NCBI GenBank assembly: GCA_017302455.1
Contig: JAFLDO010000008.1
Span: 52,384-116,383 of the forward strand
Direction: 5' to 3'
Source of the DNA: Accumulibacter sp.
GTDB lineage: Bacteria; Pseudomonadota; Gammaproteobacteria; Burkholderiales; Rhodocyclaceae
Length of the DNA stretch: 64,000 nt
Positions 40,031 through 49,629 of the stretch are shown piece by piece. The notes below the pieces were generated by a model. The model worked only from the letters and a program-made list of their open reading frames with translations. It searched no databases and was not told the DNA's origin. The translations under genes and the position numbers were made by a program. Each line of letters begins with the position of its first letter. Within the stretch, counting starts at the first letter, position 1.

Positions 40031-41047
40031 ATGAAGGCCCTGATCGTCGCCCCGTCGTGGATCGGTGACACGGTGCTGGCGCAGCCCCTGTTCGTGCGAC
40101 TGCACGAGCGGATTCCCGGCCTCCAACTCGACGCCCTGGCAGCACGCTGGGTGGCGCCCGTTCTCGAACGCATGCCGGAGATCGCACGCATTGTCGACAG
40201 CCCCTTCGCACACGGCGAGCTGTCGCTGAAAGCGCGCCACCGTCTGGCTCGCCAACTGGCCCACGCGGGCTACGGCCAGGCCTACGTCCTGCCCAATTCA
40301 CTCAAGTCGGCACTGATTCCTTTCTTTGCCGACATCCCCGAACGGATCGGCTTCATCGGCGAAACCCGCTACGGCCTGATAAACCGGCGGCATACGCTGA
40401 ACAAGGCCCTGCTGCCGCAGATGTGCGAACGCTTCGCACAGCTCGCCGAAGCGCCCGGGGCGCCACTGCCGCGGCCCCTGCCCCTGCCACGCCTGAGCTC
40501 GAGCAGCGCCGAACGCGGCGGCACGCTGGCGTCGCTGGGCCTCAACCTGCCGGCAAAGCTCGCCGTCTTCTGCCCGGGCGCCGAGTATGGTCCGGCCAAA
40601 CGCTGGCCGGCACGGCACTTCGCGACGCTGGCCAATGCTCTGGCCGACCGGGGCTTCGCCGTCTGGCTACTCGGCTCGCCCAAGGACCGTGCCATCGGCG
40701 ACGAGATCGTCAGCCTGTCCGGCTCGGCCGGGCTGCCGCTGAACCTCTGCGGAGCGACCTCGCTGACCCAGGCGATCGACCTGCTGGCTGCCGCCTCCTT
40801 TGTCGTCTGTAACGACTCCGGACTGATGCACGTCGCCGCCGCCCTCGACCGGCCGCTGATTGCCGTCTATGGTTCGTCCTCGCCAGGCTTCACGCCGCCA
40901 CTCTCGCGCCAGGCGAGGGTCATCAGTCTGGCGCTCGAATGCAGCCCCTGCTTCAAGCGCGAGTGTCCGCTGGGGCATCTGGATTGCCTCAACAAGCTGG
41001 ACCCGCAACGGGTTCTCGCCGCCTGCCTGGAGGGTCTGCCGGCATGA
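40031..41047 (+). CDS. waaF: ADP-heptose:LPS heptosyltransferase II
   Basis: 338 residues, GT9 family. KALIVAPSWIGDTVLAQPLF starts the protein; FCPGAEYGPAKRWPARHFA and NDSGLMHVAAALDRPLIAVY are the ADP-heptose-binding motifs. It adds the second heptose to the LPS inner core in the cytoplasm. A GTG directly before the ATG is possible. It overlaps the NTF2-like gene by 4 nt. Confidence 0.93.
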   Translation: MKALIVAPSWIGDTVLAQPLFVRLHERIPGLQLDALAARWVAPVLERMPEIARIVDSPFAHGELSLKARHRLARQLAHAGYGQAYVLPNSLKSALIPFFADIPERIGFIGETRYGLINRRHTLNKALLPQMCERFAQLAEAPGAPLPRPLPLPRLSSSSAERGGTLASLGLNLPAKLAVFCPGAEYGPAKRWPARHFATLANALADRGFAVWLLGSPKDRAIGDEIVSLSGSAGLPLNLCGATSLTQAIDLLAAASFVVCNDSGLMHVAAALDRPLIAVYGSSSPGFTPPLSRQARVISLALECSPCFKRECPLGHLDCLNKLDPQRVLAACLEGLPA

Positions 41048-41493
41048 TGGCGGTTTTTGCCACCCCGGAGGACGTCGAGGCGACCTTCTACGAAGCCATC
41101 GCCCGCGCCGATCTGGCGGCCTTGATGAGCGTCTGGGCTGACGACGAAGAGATCGTCTGCATCCACCCGACCGGCCAGCGCCTGACCGGTGCCGCGGCGA
41201 TCCGCGACAGCTGGCGCGCAATCTTCACCAACAACCCGCAGTTGACGGTGCGTCTGTCGCGCGCCGTCCGCTGGAGCGGCATGTTGCTGGCCGTACACAA
41301 CGTTGTCGAAACGCTCTACATCGGCGACGAGCGCAAGCCGCATGGGCCGATGCTCGCCACCAACGTCTTCCAGCGCGGTGCGAGCGGCTGGCGCCTGCTG
41401 GCGCACCATGCATCGACCGCTGCCGACAGGGACGCCGCCGAGACACCGGGAAGCAGCGGCAGCGACGGGGCAACGCCACGGACCCTGCATTGA
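41044..41493 (+). CDS. SnoaL/NTF2-like domain protein (DUF4440 type)
   Basis: 149 residues. The pattern EATFYEAIARADLAALMSVW then EEIVCIHPTGQRLTGAAAIR and the final WRLLAHHAS is the compact NTF2-like fold, often annotated as SnoaL-like or DUF4440. The role is unknown. It is translationally coupled to waaF upstream and to the YheT hydrolase downstream (TTGA overlap). Confidence 0.82.
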   Translation: MMAVFATPEDVEATFYEAIARADLAALMSVWADDEEIVCIHPTGQRLTGAAAIRDSWRAIFTNNPQLTVRLSRAVRWSGMLLAVHNVVETLYIGDERKPHGPMLATNVFQRGASGWRLLAHHASTAADRDAAETPGSSGSDGATPRTLH

Positions 41494-42461
41494 CCGCTTA
41501 CCGCGCGCCATCCTGGCTGCCCGGTGGCCACGCGCAGACCATCTACCCGCTGCTGATCCGGCCCGACCCCCTGCCCTGGCGCCGCCAGCGATGGCAAACC
41601 CCGGACGCCGACTTCATCGACCTGGACTGGCATCCTGGCGAGCCGGCCACCCCATCGACGGCCAGCGCGCCGCTGCTGATCCTCTTCCACGGCCTCGAAG
41701 GCAGCTCGCGCAGCCACTATGCGACCACCCTCATGGCCGCCGCCGCCGCCATCGGCTGGTCTGGCGTGGTGGTGAATTTCCGCGGCTGTTCGGGCGAGAT
41801 CAATCGCCTGCCGCGCGCCTACCACTCGGGCGACAGCGACGAAATCGACTGGATCCTGCGCCGCCTGCGCCAACTCTTTCCGGCGCGCCCGCACTACGCC
41901 GTCGGCGTCTCGCTGGGCGGCAACGCTCTGCTCAAGTGGCTCGGTGAACGCGAGGCGGAGGCCGCCGATTGTCTCGGCGCTGCCGCGGCGATCAGCGCGC
42001 CGCTCGACATGAGCGCCTGCGGCCACCATCTCGGACGCGGCTTCAACCGCGTCTACACCAGACATTTCCTGCAGACGCTCAAACGCAATGCCGCCGCCAA
42101 GCTGCGCCGCCATCCCGGCCTCTTCGACGAACGGCGCATGCGCGCGGCGAGCAGCCTGTACGAATTCGACGATGTCGTCACGGCACCGCTGCACGGTTTT
42201 GCGGGCGCCGACGATTACTGGCGGCGCGCTTCGAGCAAGCCCTGGCTGCCCGCCATCCGGCTGCCGACGCTGCTCCTCAACGCCCAGAACGACCCTTTCC
42301 TGCCGGCCGGGACGCTGCCAGCCGCCGGACAGGTGGCGACCAGCGTGCGGATCGACTTTCCACGCGCAGGCGGACACGTCGGTTTCGTCACCGGCAGCCT
42401 GCCGGGGCGGCTCGCCTGGCTGCCGCAACGCATCCTTCATTACTTTCAGCACGAGGTCTGA
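41490..42461 (+). CDS. YheT-family alpha/beta hydrolase
   Basis: 323 residues. WLPGGHAQTIYPLLI at the start, LFHGLEGSSRSHY, VVNFRGCSGEINRLPRAYHS and VGVSLGGNALLKWLGE (nucleophile elbow GVSLGG) are YheT hallmarks; the catalytic His is in AGGHVGFV. These hydrolases act on unknown esters. The start is a TTG at 41490 whose last two bases overlap the previous stop. Confidence 0.92.
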   Translation: MTAYRAPSWLPGGHAQTIYPLLIRPDPLPWRRQRWQTPDADFIDLDWHPGEPATPSTASAPLLILFHGLEGSSRSHYATTLMAAAAAIGWSGVVVNFRGCSGEINRLPRAYHSGDSDEIDWILRRLRQLFPARPHYAVGVSLGGNALLKWLGEREAEAADCLGAAAAISAPLDMSACGHHLGRGFNRVYTRHFLQTLKRNAAAKLRRHPGLFDERRMRAASSLYEFDDVVTAPLHGFAGADDYWRRASSKPWLPAIRLPTLLLNAQNDPFLPAGTLPAAGQVATSVRIDFPRAGGHVGFVTGSLPGRLAWLPQRILHYFQHEV

Positions 42462-42462
42462 C

Positions 42463-43842
42463 ATGAACGCTCCCCTCCCCGCGGAAATCTTCAAGGCCTA
42501 CGACATTCGCGGCATCGTCGGCAAGACACTGACGGCCGACATCGTCCGACGCATCGGCCATGGACTCGGCTCGCTGGCGAGCGAACGCGGCCAGCGCGCG
42601 ATTGCCGTCGGCCGTGACGGGCGCCTGTCGGGACCGGAACTGGCGACGGCACTGATGGAAGGCATCCGCATGGCCGGGATCGATACCATCGACGTCGGCT
42701 GCGTGCCGACGCCGGTCGTCTACTTCGCCGCTCACGAACTGGGCTGCGCCAGTTGCGTCGCCGTCACCGGCAGCCACAACCCACCCGATTACAACGGCCT
42801 GAAGATGGTCATCGGCGGCGAGACCCTCGCCGGCGAGGCGATTCAGGGGATCCGCCGGCGGGTGGACGCCGACGAGCTGCAGCACGGCAGCGGCCAGGCG
42901 AGCAGCGCCGATGTCCGGCGCGCCTACCTCGCACGCATCACCGGTGACGTCCGTCTGGCGCGCCCGATGAAGACCGTCATCGACTGCGGCAACGGCGTCG
43001 CCGGCGCCGTCGCCCCCGAACTCTTCCGCGCGCTCGGCTGCGAACTCGTCGAGCTTTTCTGCGAGGTCGACGGCAATTTTCCAAATCACCATCCCGACCC
43101 GTCGAAGCCGGAAAACCTGCAGGATGTCATCCAGGCGCTGCGCGCAACTGACGCCGAACTCGGACTCGCTTTCGACGGCGATGGCGACCGTCTCGGCGTC
43201 GTCACCAAGGACGGGCAGATCATCTACCCGGACCGCCAACTGATGCTCTTCGCTGCCGACGTCCTCGCCCGTTGTCCCGGTCAGCAGATCATCTACGACG
43301 TCAAATGCACGCGCCTCCTGGCACCGTGGATACGTGCGCACGGCGGCGAGCCGCTGATGTGGAAAACCGGGCACGCGCTGGTCAAGGCCAAGCTGCGAGA
43401 AACCGGGGCGCCGCTGGCAGGCGAAATGAGCGGCCACGTCTTCTTCAAGGAACGCTGGTACGGCTTCGACGACGGCCTCTACGCCGGCGTTCGCCTGCTC
43501 GAGATCCTGTCGCGCGCCGCCGATGCGAATGCCGTGCTCGAGGCTCTGCCCGACAGCAGCTCGACACCGGAGTTGAACATCGGCATGCAGGAAGGCGAGC
43601 CCTTTGCACTGATCGAGGATCTGCGGCATAACGCGCAGTTCACGGGAGCGCGCGAAATCATCACCATCGACGGCTTGCGCGTCGAGTACGCCGACGGCTT
43701 CGGTCTGGCGCGGCCGTCAAACACGACGCCGGTGGTGGTGCTAAGATTCGAGGCCGACGACAGCGCGGCACTCGAACGCATCCAGGCCGATTTCCGGCGC
43801 GTCCTCAACGCGGCGCGACCCGGTCTGGCGCTGCCTTTCTGA
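42463..43842 (+). CDS. Phosphomannomutase/phosphoglucomutase (AlgC-like)
   Basis: 459 residues. PAEIFKAYDIRGIVGKTL, the phosphoserine motif VAVTGSHNPPDYNGLK, the metal-binding DGDGDRLGVV and the C-terminal ARPSNTTPVVVLRFEAD identify an alpha-D-phosphohexomutase. It supplies GDP-mannose or glucose-1-phosphate for LPS and exopolysaccharide. It follows the YheT stop by one base, and ends a few bases before the HDOD gene region. Confidence 0.95.
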   Translation: MNAPLPAEIFKAYDIRGIVGKTLTADIVRRIGHGLGSLASERGQRAIAVGRDGRLSGPELATALMEGIRMAGIDTIDVGCVPTPVVYFAAHELGCASCVAVTGSHNPPDYNGLKMVIGGETLAGEAIQGIRRRVDADELQHGSGQASSADVRRAYLARITGDVRLARPMKTVIDCGNGVAGAVAPELFRALGCELVELFCEVDGNFPNHHPDPSKPENLQDVIQALRATDAELGLAFDGDGDRLGVVTKDGQIIYPDRQLMLFAADVLARCPGQQIIYDVKCTRLLAPWIRAHGGEPLMWKTGHALVKAKLRETGAPLAGEMSGHVFFKERWYGFDDGLYAGVRLLEILSRAADANAVLEALPDSSSTPELNIGMQEGEPFALIEDLRHNAQFTGAREIITIDGLRVEYADGFGLARPSNTTPVVVLRFEADDSAALERIQADFRRVLNAARPGLALPF

Positions 43843-43885
43843 GGCGTTGAACCCTTCGTCCGACGACAGGCAAGGATGGCTGGCG

Positions 43886-45139
43886 ATGATGACCGAGCAA
43901 TTCCTGAAGAACGCCTTCCTCTTCCGCCAGCCAATCCTGAATCGGCAGCAGGAGCTTGCCGGCTACCAGCTGTCTTTCCAAAGCAACGATGCGCTGGCCG
44001 CCGACGGCAACGCGCCTGGCGCCAGCGCACCCCTGTGCGCCGCCTATTCCGAACTCGGCATGCGCAGCGCCCTCGGCAATGCCTGTGCGTTCATCGGCAT
44101 CGACGCCGGCTTCCTGCACCAGGAGGCGATCGAGCTGCTGCCGCCCGAAGGCGTGGTCCTCGAACTTCTGCTCGACGGCGTCCCCGACAAGACCACCTTG
44201 CGGCGCTGCCAGGACCTGCGGGCGCGCGGCTATTCACTCGCGCTGACCGACTATCGGGGGATAGACGACCGTAGCCGGCTGCTTCTGCCGATGGTCGAGG
44301 TGATCAAGATCGACCTGCACGCCGCCGGCGAAGGCCGACTCGGCGATCTGGCCGGCTCGCTGCGCCACCTGCCGATCAAGCTCCTCGCGCAACACGTCGA
44401 CAGCCGCGAACAGCTGGAGCGTTGTCGAAGCCTCGGCTTCGACCTCTTCCAGGGGCGTCACTTCGCGCAGGCCGAAATCGTCAGCGGCCGGCGGCTTTCC
44501 GCCTCGCAGGCGGCCCTGATCCGCTTGATCAACCTCGTCGGACGTGACGTAGACACCACCCTCATCGAGGACGCCTTCAAGCACGAACCGGCGCTGACGC
44601 TCAACCTGCTGCGCGTCGTCAACGCCGTCGGCCACCGCGGCAACCGCTTTGCGCAACCGGTGACGTCGTTGCGCCACGCGATCACCCTGCTCGGACGACG
44701 CCAGTTGCAGCGCTGGCTGTCGCTGCTGATGCTGGCGCCGGGCAGTGCTGCGGCCGACCCGGCGCGTTCGCCCCTGTTGCAGGTCGCCGCCCTGCGCGGA
44801 CGCATGATGGAACTGCTCGTCGAGGTCGGCCAGCCCCGCGATCAGAAGCTGGCGGATCTGGCCTTTCTCACCGGCATCCTGTCGATGATGCCGATCGCCC
44901 TCGGCCTGCCGATCGACGAGATTCTCGAACAGATTGCCGTCGAGCGCGAAGTACGCAGCGCGCTGTGCCGGCACGACGGCCTGCTGGGCAAGCTTCTGGC
45001 CCTGCTCGAGCGCTTCGACGGCGACGATGCGGCAGGCTGCGATCAGTTGTTGTCCGCGCTACCCGGCCATTTCGACCGGCACACGCTGAACACCTGCCTG
45101 AGCGCCGCGCTGCGCTGGTTGAACGGCGGGAGCGACTGA
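43886..45139 (+). CDS. EAL/HDOD (YuxH-type) signalling protein
   Basis: About 417 residues. The first half is a degenerate EAL-like domain (FLFRQPILNRQQELAGYQLS, LALTDYRG, EVIKIDLH, KLLAQHVDSREQLERC) in which the canonical metal ligands of active diguanylate phosphodiesterases are not evident. The second half is an HDOD domain (LIRLINLVGRDVDTTLIEDA, LTLNLLRVVNAV, GRRQLQRWLSLLML). YuxH-type proteins are regulators, not known enzymes. A piece of a related gene lies at 49568-49629. Start ATG 43886 or 43889. Confidence 0.88.
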   Translation: MMTEQFLKNAFLFRQPILNRQQELAGYQLSFQSNDALAADGNAPGASAPLCAAYSELGMRSALGNACAFIGIDAGFLHQEAIELLPPEGVVLELLLDGVPDKTTLRRCQDLRARGYSLALTDYRGIDDRSRLLLPMVEVIKIDLHAAGEGRLGDLAGSLRHLPIKLLAQHVDSREQLERCRSLGFDLFQGRHFAQAEIVSGRRLSASQAALIRLINLVGRDVDTTLIEDAFKHEPALTLNLLRVVNAVGHRGNRFAQPVTSLRHAITLLGRRQLQRWLSLLMLAPGSAAADPARSPLLQVAALRGRMMELLVEVGQPRDQKLADLAFLTGILSMMPIALGLPIDEILEQIAVEREVRSALCRHDGLLGKLLALLERFDGDDAAGCDQLLSALPGHFDRHTLNTCLSAALRWLNGGSD

Positions 45140-45196
45140 GCCGCCTCCCGGCGTCGCAGCCAGTCGCGATGGCCAACCACAGAGCATCACCCGGCA

Positions 45197-45210
45197 TCGT
45201 CGTACGACGA
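45197..45210. promoter_or_regulatory. Perfect 14-bp palindrome upstream of defence island
   Basis: TCGTCGTACGACGA is self-complementary and lies about 170 bp upstream of the MerR-like gene, in the 237-bp gap after the HDOD gene. It could be an operator for that regulator; no second copy was noticed. Confidence 0.35.
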
Positions 45211-45376
45211 CACCCGTGATATCGCGAACGAGAAGGGCAGAATCGAGAGAAAGAGAAAGCTGCGACAAGCCGCTCGCCACGAGTTAGCGAACTTATACGG
45301 CATCTCCAGATATATGTTGCCAGCACCCGATGGAAGGCGGACAATCTTCATCTATTTCACGTTGCAGACAACTAGA

Positions 45377-45853
45377 ATGTCCGAGGTGGTCTCCATCCAA
45401 TTCACGCAAGATCAAGCGCGTATGCTCACGGGCGTGTCGGTTGAGAGCGTGCGCCATTGGCGAAAAACCGTCCCCTACCTCTCGTCCAAGACCGGCAAGA
45501 CGGGCCGATTCACCTTTCCTGAACTTCTCGGGCTGGCCGTCGCGCACGAACTGGTTCACTCTTTCGGCGTCAACATTGCCACGTTGAGCACGAGTATTGA
45601 CGAACTCTTTCGATTGCTGGCCGCTAGCAGCCCAGCCTCGTTGGAGGGGACAATTGTATTCATCACGGCGACAGATGTGACCTTCCACCAAGAGGAAGCC
45701 GATGGCCTCGGCAAAGTGCCGGCGAAGCCTGCGTTCATGGTGCCGCTGGCACCGTTGATGATCGGGATTCAGCGACACATGCTGCCCGCCATGCCCAGTG
45801 TAAGCCAGAAGACACTGCCGTTTCCTCCCGAAGTAGTGCGGAGCCGGGCATGA
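45377..45853 (+). CDS. MerR-like HTH protein of methyltransferase island
   Basis: 158 residues. SIQFTQDQARMLTGVSVESV then RHWRKTVPYLSSKTGKTGRF and TFPELLGLAVAHEL form a MerR-like winged HTH; the rest has no recognisable ligand domain. It is probably the regulator or a DNA-recognition component of the downstream system. The stop overlaps the methyltransferase ATG (ATGA). The start ATG at 45377 lacks a strong Shine-Dalgarno. Confidence 0.7.
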   Translation: MSEVVSIQFTQDQARMLTGVSVESVRHWRKTVPYLSSKTGKTGRFTFPELLGLAVAHELVHSFGVNIATLSTSIDELFRLLAASSPASLEGTIVFITATDVTFHQEEADGLGKVPAKPAFMVPLAPLMIGIQRHMLPAMPSVSQKTLPFPPEVVRSRA

Positions 45854-48810
45854 GCAGCGCATCTCTTCTGCAAGTGCTAGAGGCCACGGGTTACTTCCCG
45901 GATGGCAAAGCTGCGGCCCGTTTACACTTGGGCCAGGACGCACGAAACCTGCGTCGTGGCCGAGACTTCGTGCCCGACGCACTTTGGCGCAGCCCGTCGG
46001 CGCTGACAGTCTATTTCAAGTTCGAGGAAGCTCAACCGGCAGACGAACTCGTCAGTAAATGGCGTCGCGAGGTCTGGAACGAAGGTTTCGCACCACTGCT
46101 CTGGGTCGTCTCGCCCGAACGTATTGACCTGTACAACGGTTTCGGGACGCCGGTTCAGAAAGATGATGCCCAGAAGCATTTGCTCCGAACCTTCGCAAAC
46201 ATCGATGCTTCTCTGGTTGAGCTGGATGCGCTGGCAGGGCGCCTATCAATAGAGACAGGGCAGTTCTGGGCCCAGGCGACCGCAGTTGATCGTAAGACCA
46301 GCGTCGATCAAAAGCTGTTATCCGATCTAGCGGCCTTGGAGCACGATCTTGTGAAGGCCAATCTCGCCCGCAGCGCCGCGCAGGCTGTGATCGGACGCGT
46401 GATCTTCACCCAGTACCTGATCGATCGGGAAATCGTCAGCACCACACATCTGAAGAAATTGTGCGGCCATGCCGAGTTACCTCTCATTCTGCGGGACCGC
46501 ACGGCGACGGAGAAGCTTTTCAGTTGGCTCAGCCAGACCTTCAACGGCGACATGTTTCCTCCATCCGTGAAGAACACGCCGATGACCAGTTACCTCACGC
46601 GTGTTGCCGATTTCTTGGAGGCCGTCGACCCTGACAGCGGCCAACGAACCTTCTTTCCCTATCAATTCGACATCATTCCGGTTGAACTGATCAGTTCGAT
46701 CTACGAACAGTTCGCCCACGCCGTGCCGCCGACTGTGGCTCGGCGGCCGACCGAGGCCCGCAAGAACGGTGTGCATTACACGCGCCTGTCTGCGGTTTCG
46801 CTGGTTCTCGATGAAGTCATGGATGGACTGACGGGCATGGAGTCCGTACTGGATTTGACTTGCGGCTCGGGCATCTTCCTCGTTGAAGCGTTGCGGCGTC
46901 TGGTGCATCGACGCGCGGATGGTCAAGCACCAACGCGTGACTTGATCCGGAAGATTCTCCATGAGCAGGTCTACGGTGTAGACATCAGCGAAGCTGCCAT
47001 CCGGGTGGCAGCGTTCAGTCTCTACCTGGCCGCACTCGAACTCGATCCCGATCCGCAACCACCGCACTCGCTGAAATTCCGACCACTCATCGGCAAGACT
47101 CTGCTCATCGGAGATGCCCGTACGGTCGAGCAGGATGGTGATGGTCGGGAAGCTTTGACGACGCCGAGCGGCTTGAAGCAATTCGATTTGATCGTTGGCA
47201 ACCCGCCTTGGAGCTTTAGGGGGCTGAAGGGCACGCAGGCGCGGCGTAAGACACGCGATGTCGGGATCCCTGCGCAGCCACGCGGCGAGGGTCTCGATTT
47301 CGTCTTGCGTGCGGCCGAGTTCTCGCACGAGAAGACGCGCTTCGGCGTCATTCTCAGTGCGATGCCATTCTTCAGCCGGAGCGGCACAGGCATGGCGGCG
47401 GCTCAACATGTCATGCGGCTTCTTGCGCCGGTCACGCTGGTCAATCTGTCGAACCTGTGCAACTGGCTTTTCGCCACAGCCACCATGCCAGCAGTCGTGC
47501 TGTTTGCGCGCCATCGGCCTCAACGGTCGGACCAGGTGACGATCGTCCAGATTCCATGGACGGCCAGCGGTGCAAGAACGCACTCGTTCGAGGTATCGCC
47601 CCGCGACATCATCAAACTATCGCAGGCTGAGATCGACAAGCAGCCGTTCAAGTTGAAAGTGGCGGCGGTTGGTCGTCGGCGCGATCTCTTGCTGCTTGAT
47701 ACGCTTTGCGCTGAGCACGCGGGATTGGGTAAGCAACTCATGACGCTCAAAGCCAAGTTCTCTGACGGGTTGACGCATGGCTTGGCGGAGAACCAAACCA
47801 TGGATGCACGTGCGCTCCAAGGATTGGAAGTTCTTCAAGCCCCGGATATTTGCCCCTTCTACATTCCGGACGACTTGGACCTTTTCACGCAAGCCAAGGC
47901 TCAGCGACCTCGAACCAGAGAAATCTACCGGGCACCTCTCGTTGTCGTCAAAGAAATGATGGGCAACAACGCCCGTGTAGCGGTTGCTGTCGCCGAAAGG
48001 GATCTTGTGTTCACGGATGCGTATTTCGCTGCATCCTTGCCGACGTCACACAAGCAATCCGCACATCTGTTGGCGGCCATCCTGGGATCGTCACTGGCAT
48101 CCTGGTTCTTCCTGATGACTTCTTCCGAGTTCGGAATATGGAAGCGAAAGCTGCTCATCAGTGACGTTGCTTCCATGCCTGTTCCGGACCTGAAGCAGGC
48201 TGTCAAGTCTGACGCCGGCAAGCAACTGTTGCAGATCGAAAAAGGATTGCGGACGCCTGCGATTGAGGGGAGGAGCTGGGCGCTCCTTGATGAGGCGGTG
48301 TTCGACCTCTACGACATTGATGAGGTGGATCGCGTCGTTGTTCGGAGCGGGTTGTTCCGTGCCAGTTGGCAATGGCAGGCCGGGCGGTTGACTTCCGTTG
48401 CCCCCGCCGATGTTCGAACGGACATCACTTCGTACGCGGAAGTCTTCGTGTCGGTTATTGGCGGCTGGCTTTCCGCGCGCAACAAGCGCCACATGCGCGC
48501 AGAAATTTTTGACCTGCCGATGCGCGATGCGCTCAGAGTCGTGCGCTTCGTTCTCGAAGACGGACCCGGCAAGGCGACGATTGATGTGGTGAAGCCCGTA
48601 GGTGAACTGAACGACATCCTTGCCAGCATCGGCAGGCGCCTGAAGGTTAAGCTTGCCACTGCGCTAAGCGGCGAACGGGAATTGCGCATCCATGGGCGCA
48701 ATGAAGTCGTGATCATCAAGCCGGCAGCACGACGTTATTGGATGGGCGTATCAGCCCTGGAGGATGCGGATACGGTGATCGCTGAAAGCTTCGTAGGAGG
48801 CAATGCTTGA
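45850..48810 (+). CDS. Large N6-adenine DNA methyltransferase (type IIG/PglX-like)
   Basis: 986 residues. The N terminus (residues 1-150: VYFKFEEAQPADELVSKWRR, GFAPLLWVVSPERIDLYNGF) resembles the nuclease-like or N-terminal domain of Eco57I/type I-like proteins; its catalytic residues are not confidently seen. Helices to about 310 follow. Motif I is VLDLTCGSGIFLVEAL (about 333-348) and motif IV NPPW (about 450), so it methylates adenine N6. A long C-terminal region (SSEFGIWKRKLLISDVASMP, LYDIDEVDRV) probably recognises DNA. It is coupled on both sides. It may be a type IIG restriction-modification enzyme, a BREX/DISARM-like methylase, or something new. Confidence 0.85.
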   Translation: MSSASLLQVLEATGYFPDGKAAARLHLGQDARNLRRGRDFVPDALWRSPSALTVYFKFEEAQPADELVSKWRREVWNEGFAPLLWVVSPERIDLYNGFGTPVQKDDAQKHLLRTFANIDASLVELDALAGRLSIETGQFWAQATAVDRKTSVDQKLLSDLAALEHDLVKANLARSAAQAVIGRVIFTQYLIDREIVSTTHLKKLCGHAELPLILRDRTATEKLFSWLSQTFNGDMFPPSVKNTPMTSYLTRVADFLEAVDPDSGQRTFFPYQFDIIPVELISSIYEQFAHAVPPTVARRPTEARKNGVHYTRLSAVSLVLDEVMDGLTGMESVLDLTCGSGIFLVEALRRLVHRRADGQAPTRDLIRKILHEQVYGVDISEAAIRVAAFSLYLAALELDPDPQPPHSLKFRPLIGKTLLIGDARTVEQDGDGREALTTPSGLKQFDLIVGNPPWSFRGLKGTQARRKTRDVGIPAQPRGEGLDFVLRAAEFSHEKTRFGVILSAMPFFSRSGTGMAAAQHVMRLLAPVTLVNLSNLCNWLFATATMPAVVLFARHRPQRSDQVTIVQIPWTASGARTHSFEVSPRDIIKLSQAEIDKQPFKLKVAAVGRRRDLLLLDTLCAEHAGLGKQLMTLKAKFSDGLTHGLAENQTMDARALQGLEVLQAPDICPFYIPDDLDLFTQAKAQRPRTREIYRAPLVVVKEMMGNNARVAVAVAERDLVFTDAYFAASLPTSHKQSAHLLAAILGSSLASWFFLMTSSEFGIWKRKLLISDVASMPVPDLKQAVKSDAGKQLLQIEKGLRTPAIEGRSWALLDEAVFDLYDIDEVDRVVVRSGLFRASWQWQAGRLTSVAPADVRTDITSYAEVFVSVIGGWLSARNKRHMRAEIFDLPMRDALRVVRFVLEDGPGKATIDVVKPVGELNDILASIGRRLKVKLATALSGERELRIHGRNEVVIIKPAARRYWMGVSALEDADTVIAESFVGGNA

Positions 48811-49484
48811 GAATTCCTTATGAAGCACCTGCCCCCTTGGGAAGAGAGTTCATCGACCTGGCCCCAGAAATCATCGCAGGGATCCTTCTTACATTGGTCG
48901 TGGGGTGGGACCGAGTTCGTGACTTCGCTGATGTCAATGCCCATGCGTGGGAAGTCCCGATGACCGAGCACTTGCGCGATGGCATGCGCGGCGAGTTGAA
49001 AACAAAGGGCCACCCATGGGGAAAGACCCTGGTGATACTGCCTGGCACGGAATCCCGATCCGACACTGATGTCCTGATCCCCGATGGGCGCACCGACATT
49101 CCCCTGATGCTGATCGAGTTGTTCCTGCAAACCCAGGAGCACGACCCGCATGCGATCATCGAATGCAAGCGGATGGCCGGTGCGGACGTGAATCTGTGTC
49201 GCGAATACGTGGTGGAAGGCATGGATAGATTCCGTACGGGGAAGTATGGAAGTAACCACGCCGTGGGCTTCATGGTCGGCTACCTGCTCTCCGGCACAGA
49301 CGATGAGGCGGCGGATGGTGTGAACAAGTACCTGACTCGTACCTCTCGCAAAGTGGAGCATCTGGCGCCTTCCGACATTTGCGATAAAGTATCGAGTTGG
49401 GTGAGTCAGCATCCGCGCAGCGCCCCGCCATCGCCGGTTCGCCTGCATCATGCCTTTCTCGAACTCAAGGCCACTGCCACTTGA
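48807..49484 (+). CDS. PD-(D/E)XK-like nuclease of methyltransferase island
   Basis: 225 residues. D86/D88 in ESRSDTDVLIPDG and E119-x-K121 in HAIIECKRMAG give a PD-(D/E)XK-like active-site pattern; the order and spacing (about 33 residues) suit the fold, but the assignment is by eye. The start is TTG at 48807, with GGAGG six bases before, overlapping the methyltransferase TGA. Together with that enzyme it could be the cleaving partner of a restriction system. No other homology is recognised. Confidence 0.6.
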   Translation: MRIPYEAPAPLGREFIDLAPEIIAGILLTLVVGWDRVRDFADVNAHAWEVPMTEHLRDGMRGELKTKGHPWGKTLVILPGTESRSDTDVLIPDGRTDIPLMLIELFLQTQEHDPHAIIECKRMAGADVNLCREYVVEGMDRFRTGKYGSNHAVGFMVGYLLSGTDDEAADGVNKYLTRTSRKVEHLAPSDICDKVSSWVSQHPRSAPPSPVRLHHAFLELKATAT

Positions 49485-49567
49485 CATCCCACAACTCGGT
49501 GTAGAGCTTTGGGCACTCTCCTGGAGTGTGTTGACATTCAAGCGAGCCAAATGACGGATGCGGCGAC

Positions 49568-49629
49568 GGCGTGGTCCTCGAACTGCTGCTCGATGGCGTC
49601 CCCGACAAGACGACGTTGCGGCGTTGCCA
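49568..49629 (+). repeat. 62-bp diverged fragment of the HDOD gene
   Basis: Matches 44150-44211 with 5 differences (about 92%), all synonymous; it encodes GVVLELLLDGVPDKTTLRRC in the same strand and then loses similarity. It lies on the far side of the methyltransferase island from the intact gene. The rest of 49485-49760 shows no gene; a TTGACA at 49530 has no matching -10. Confidence 0.88.
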
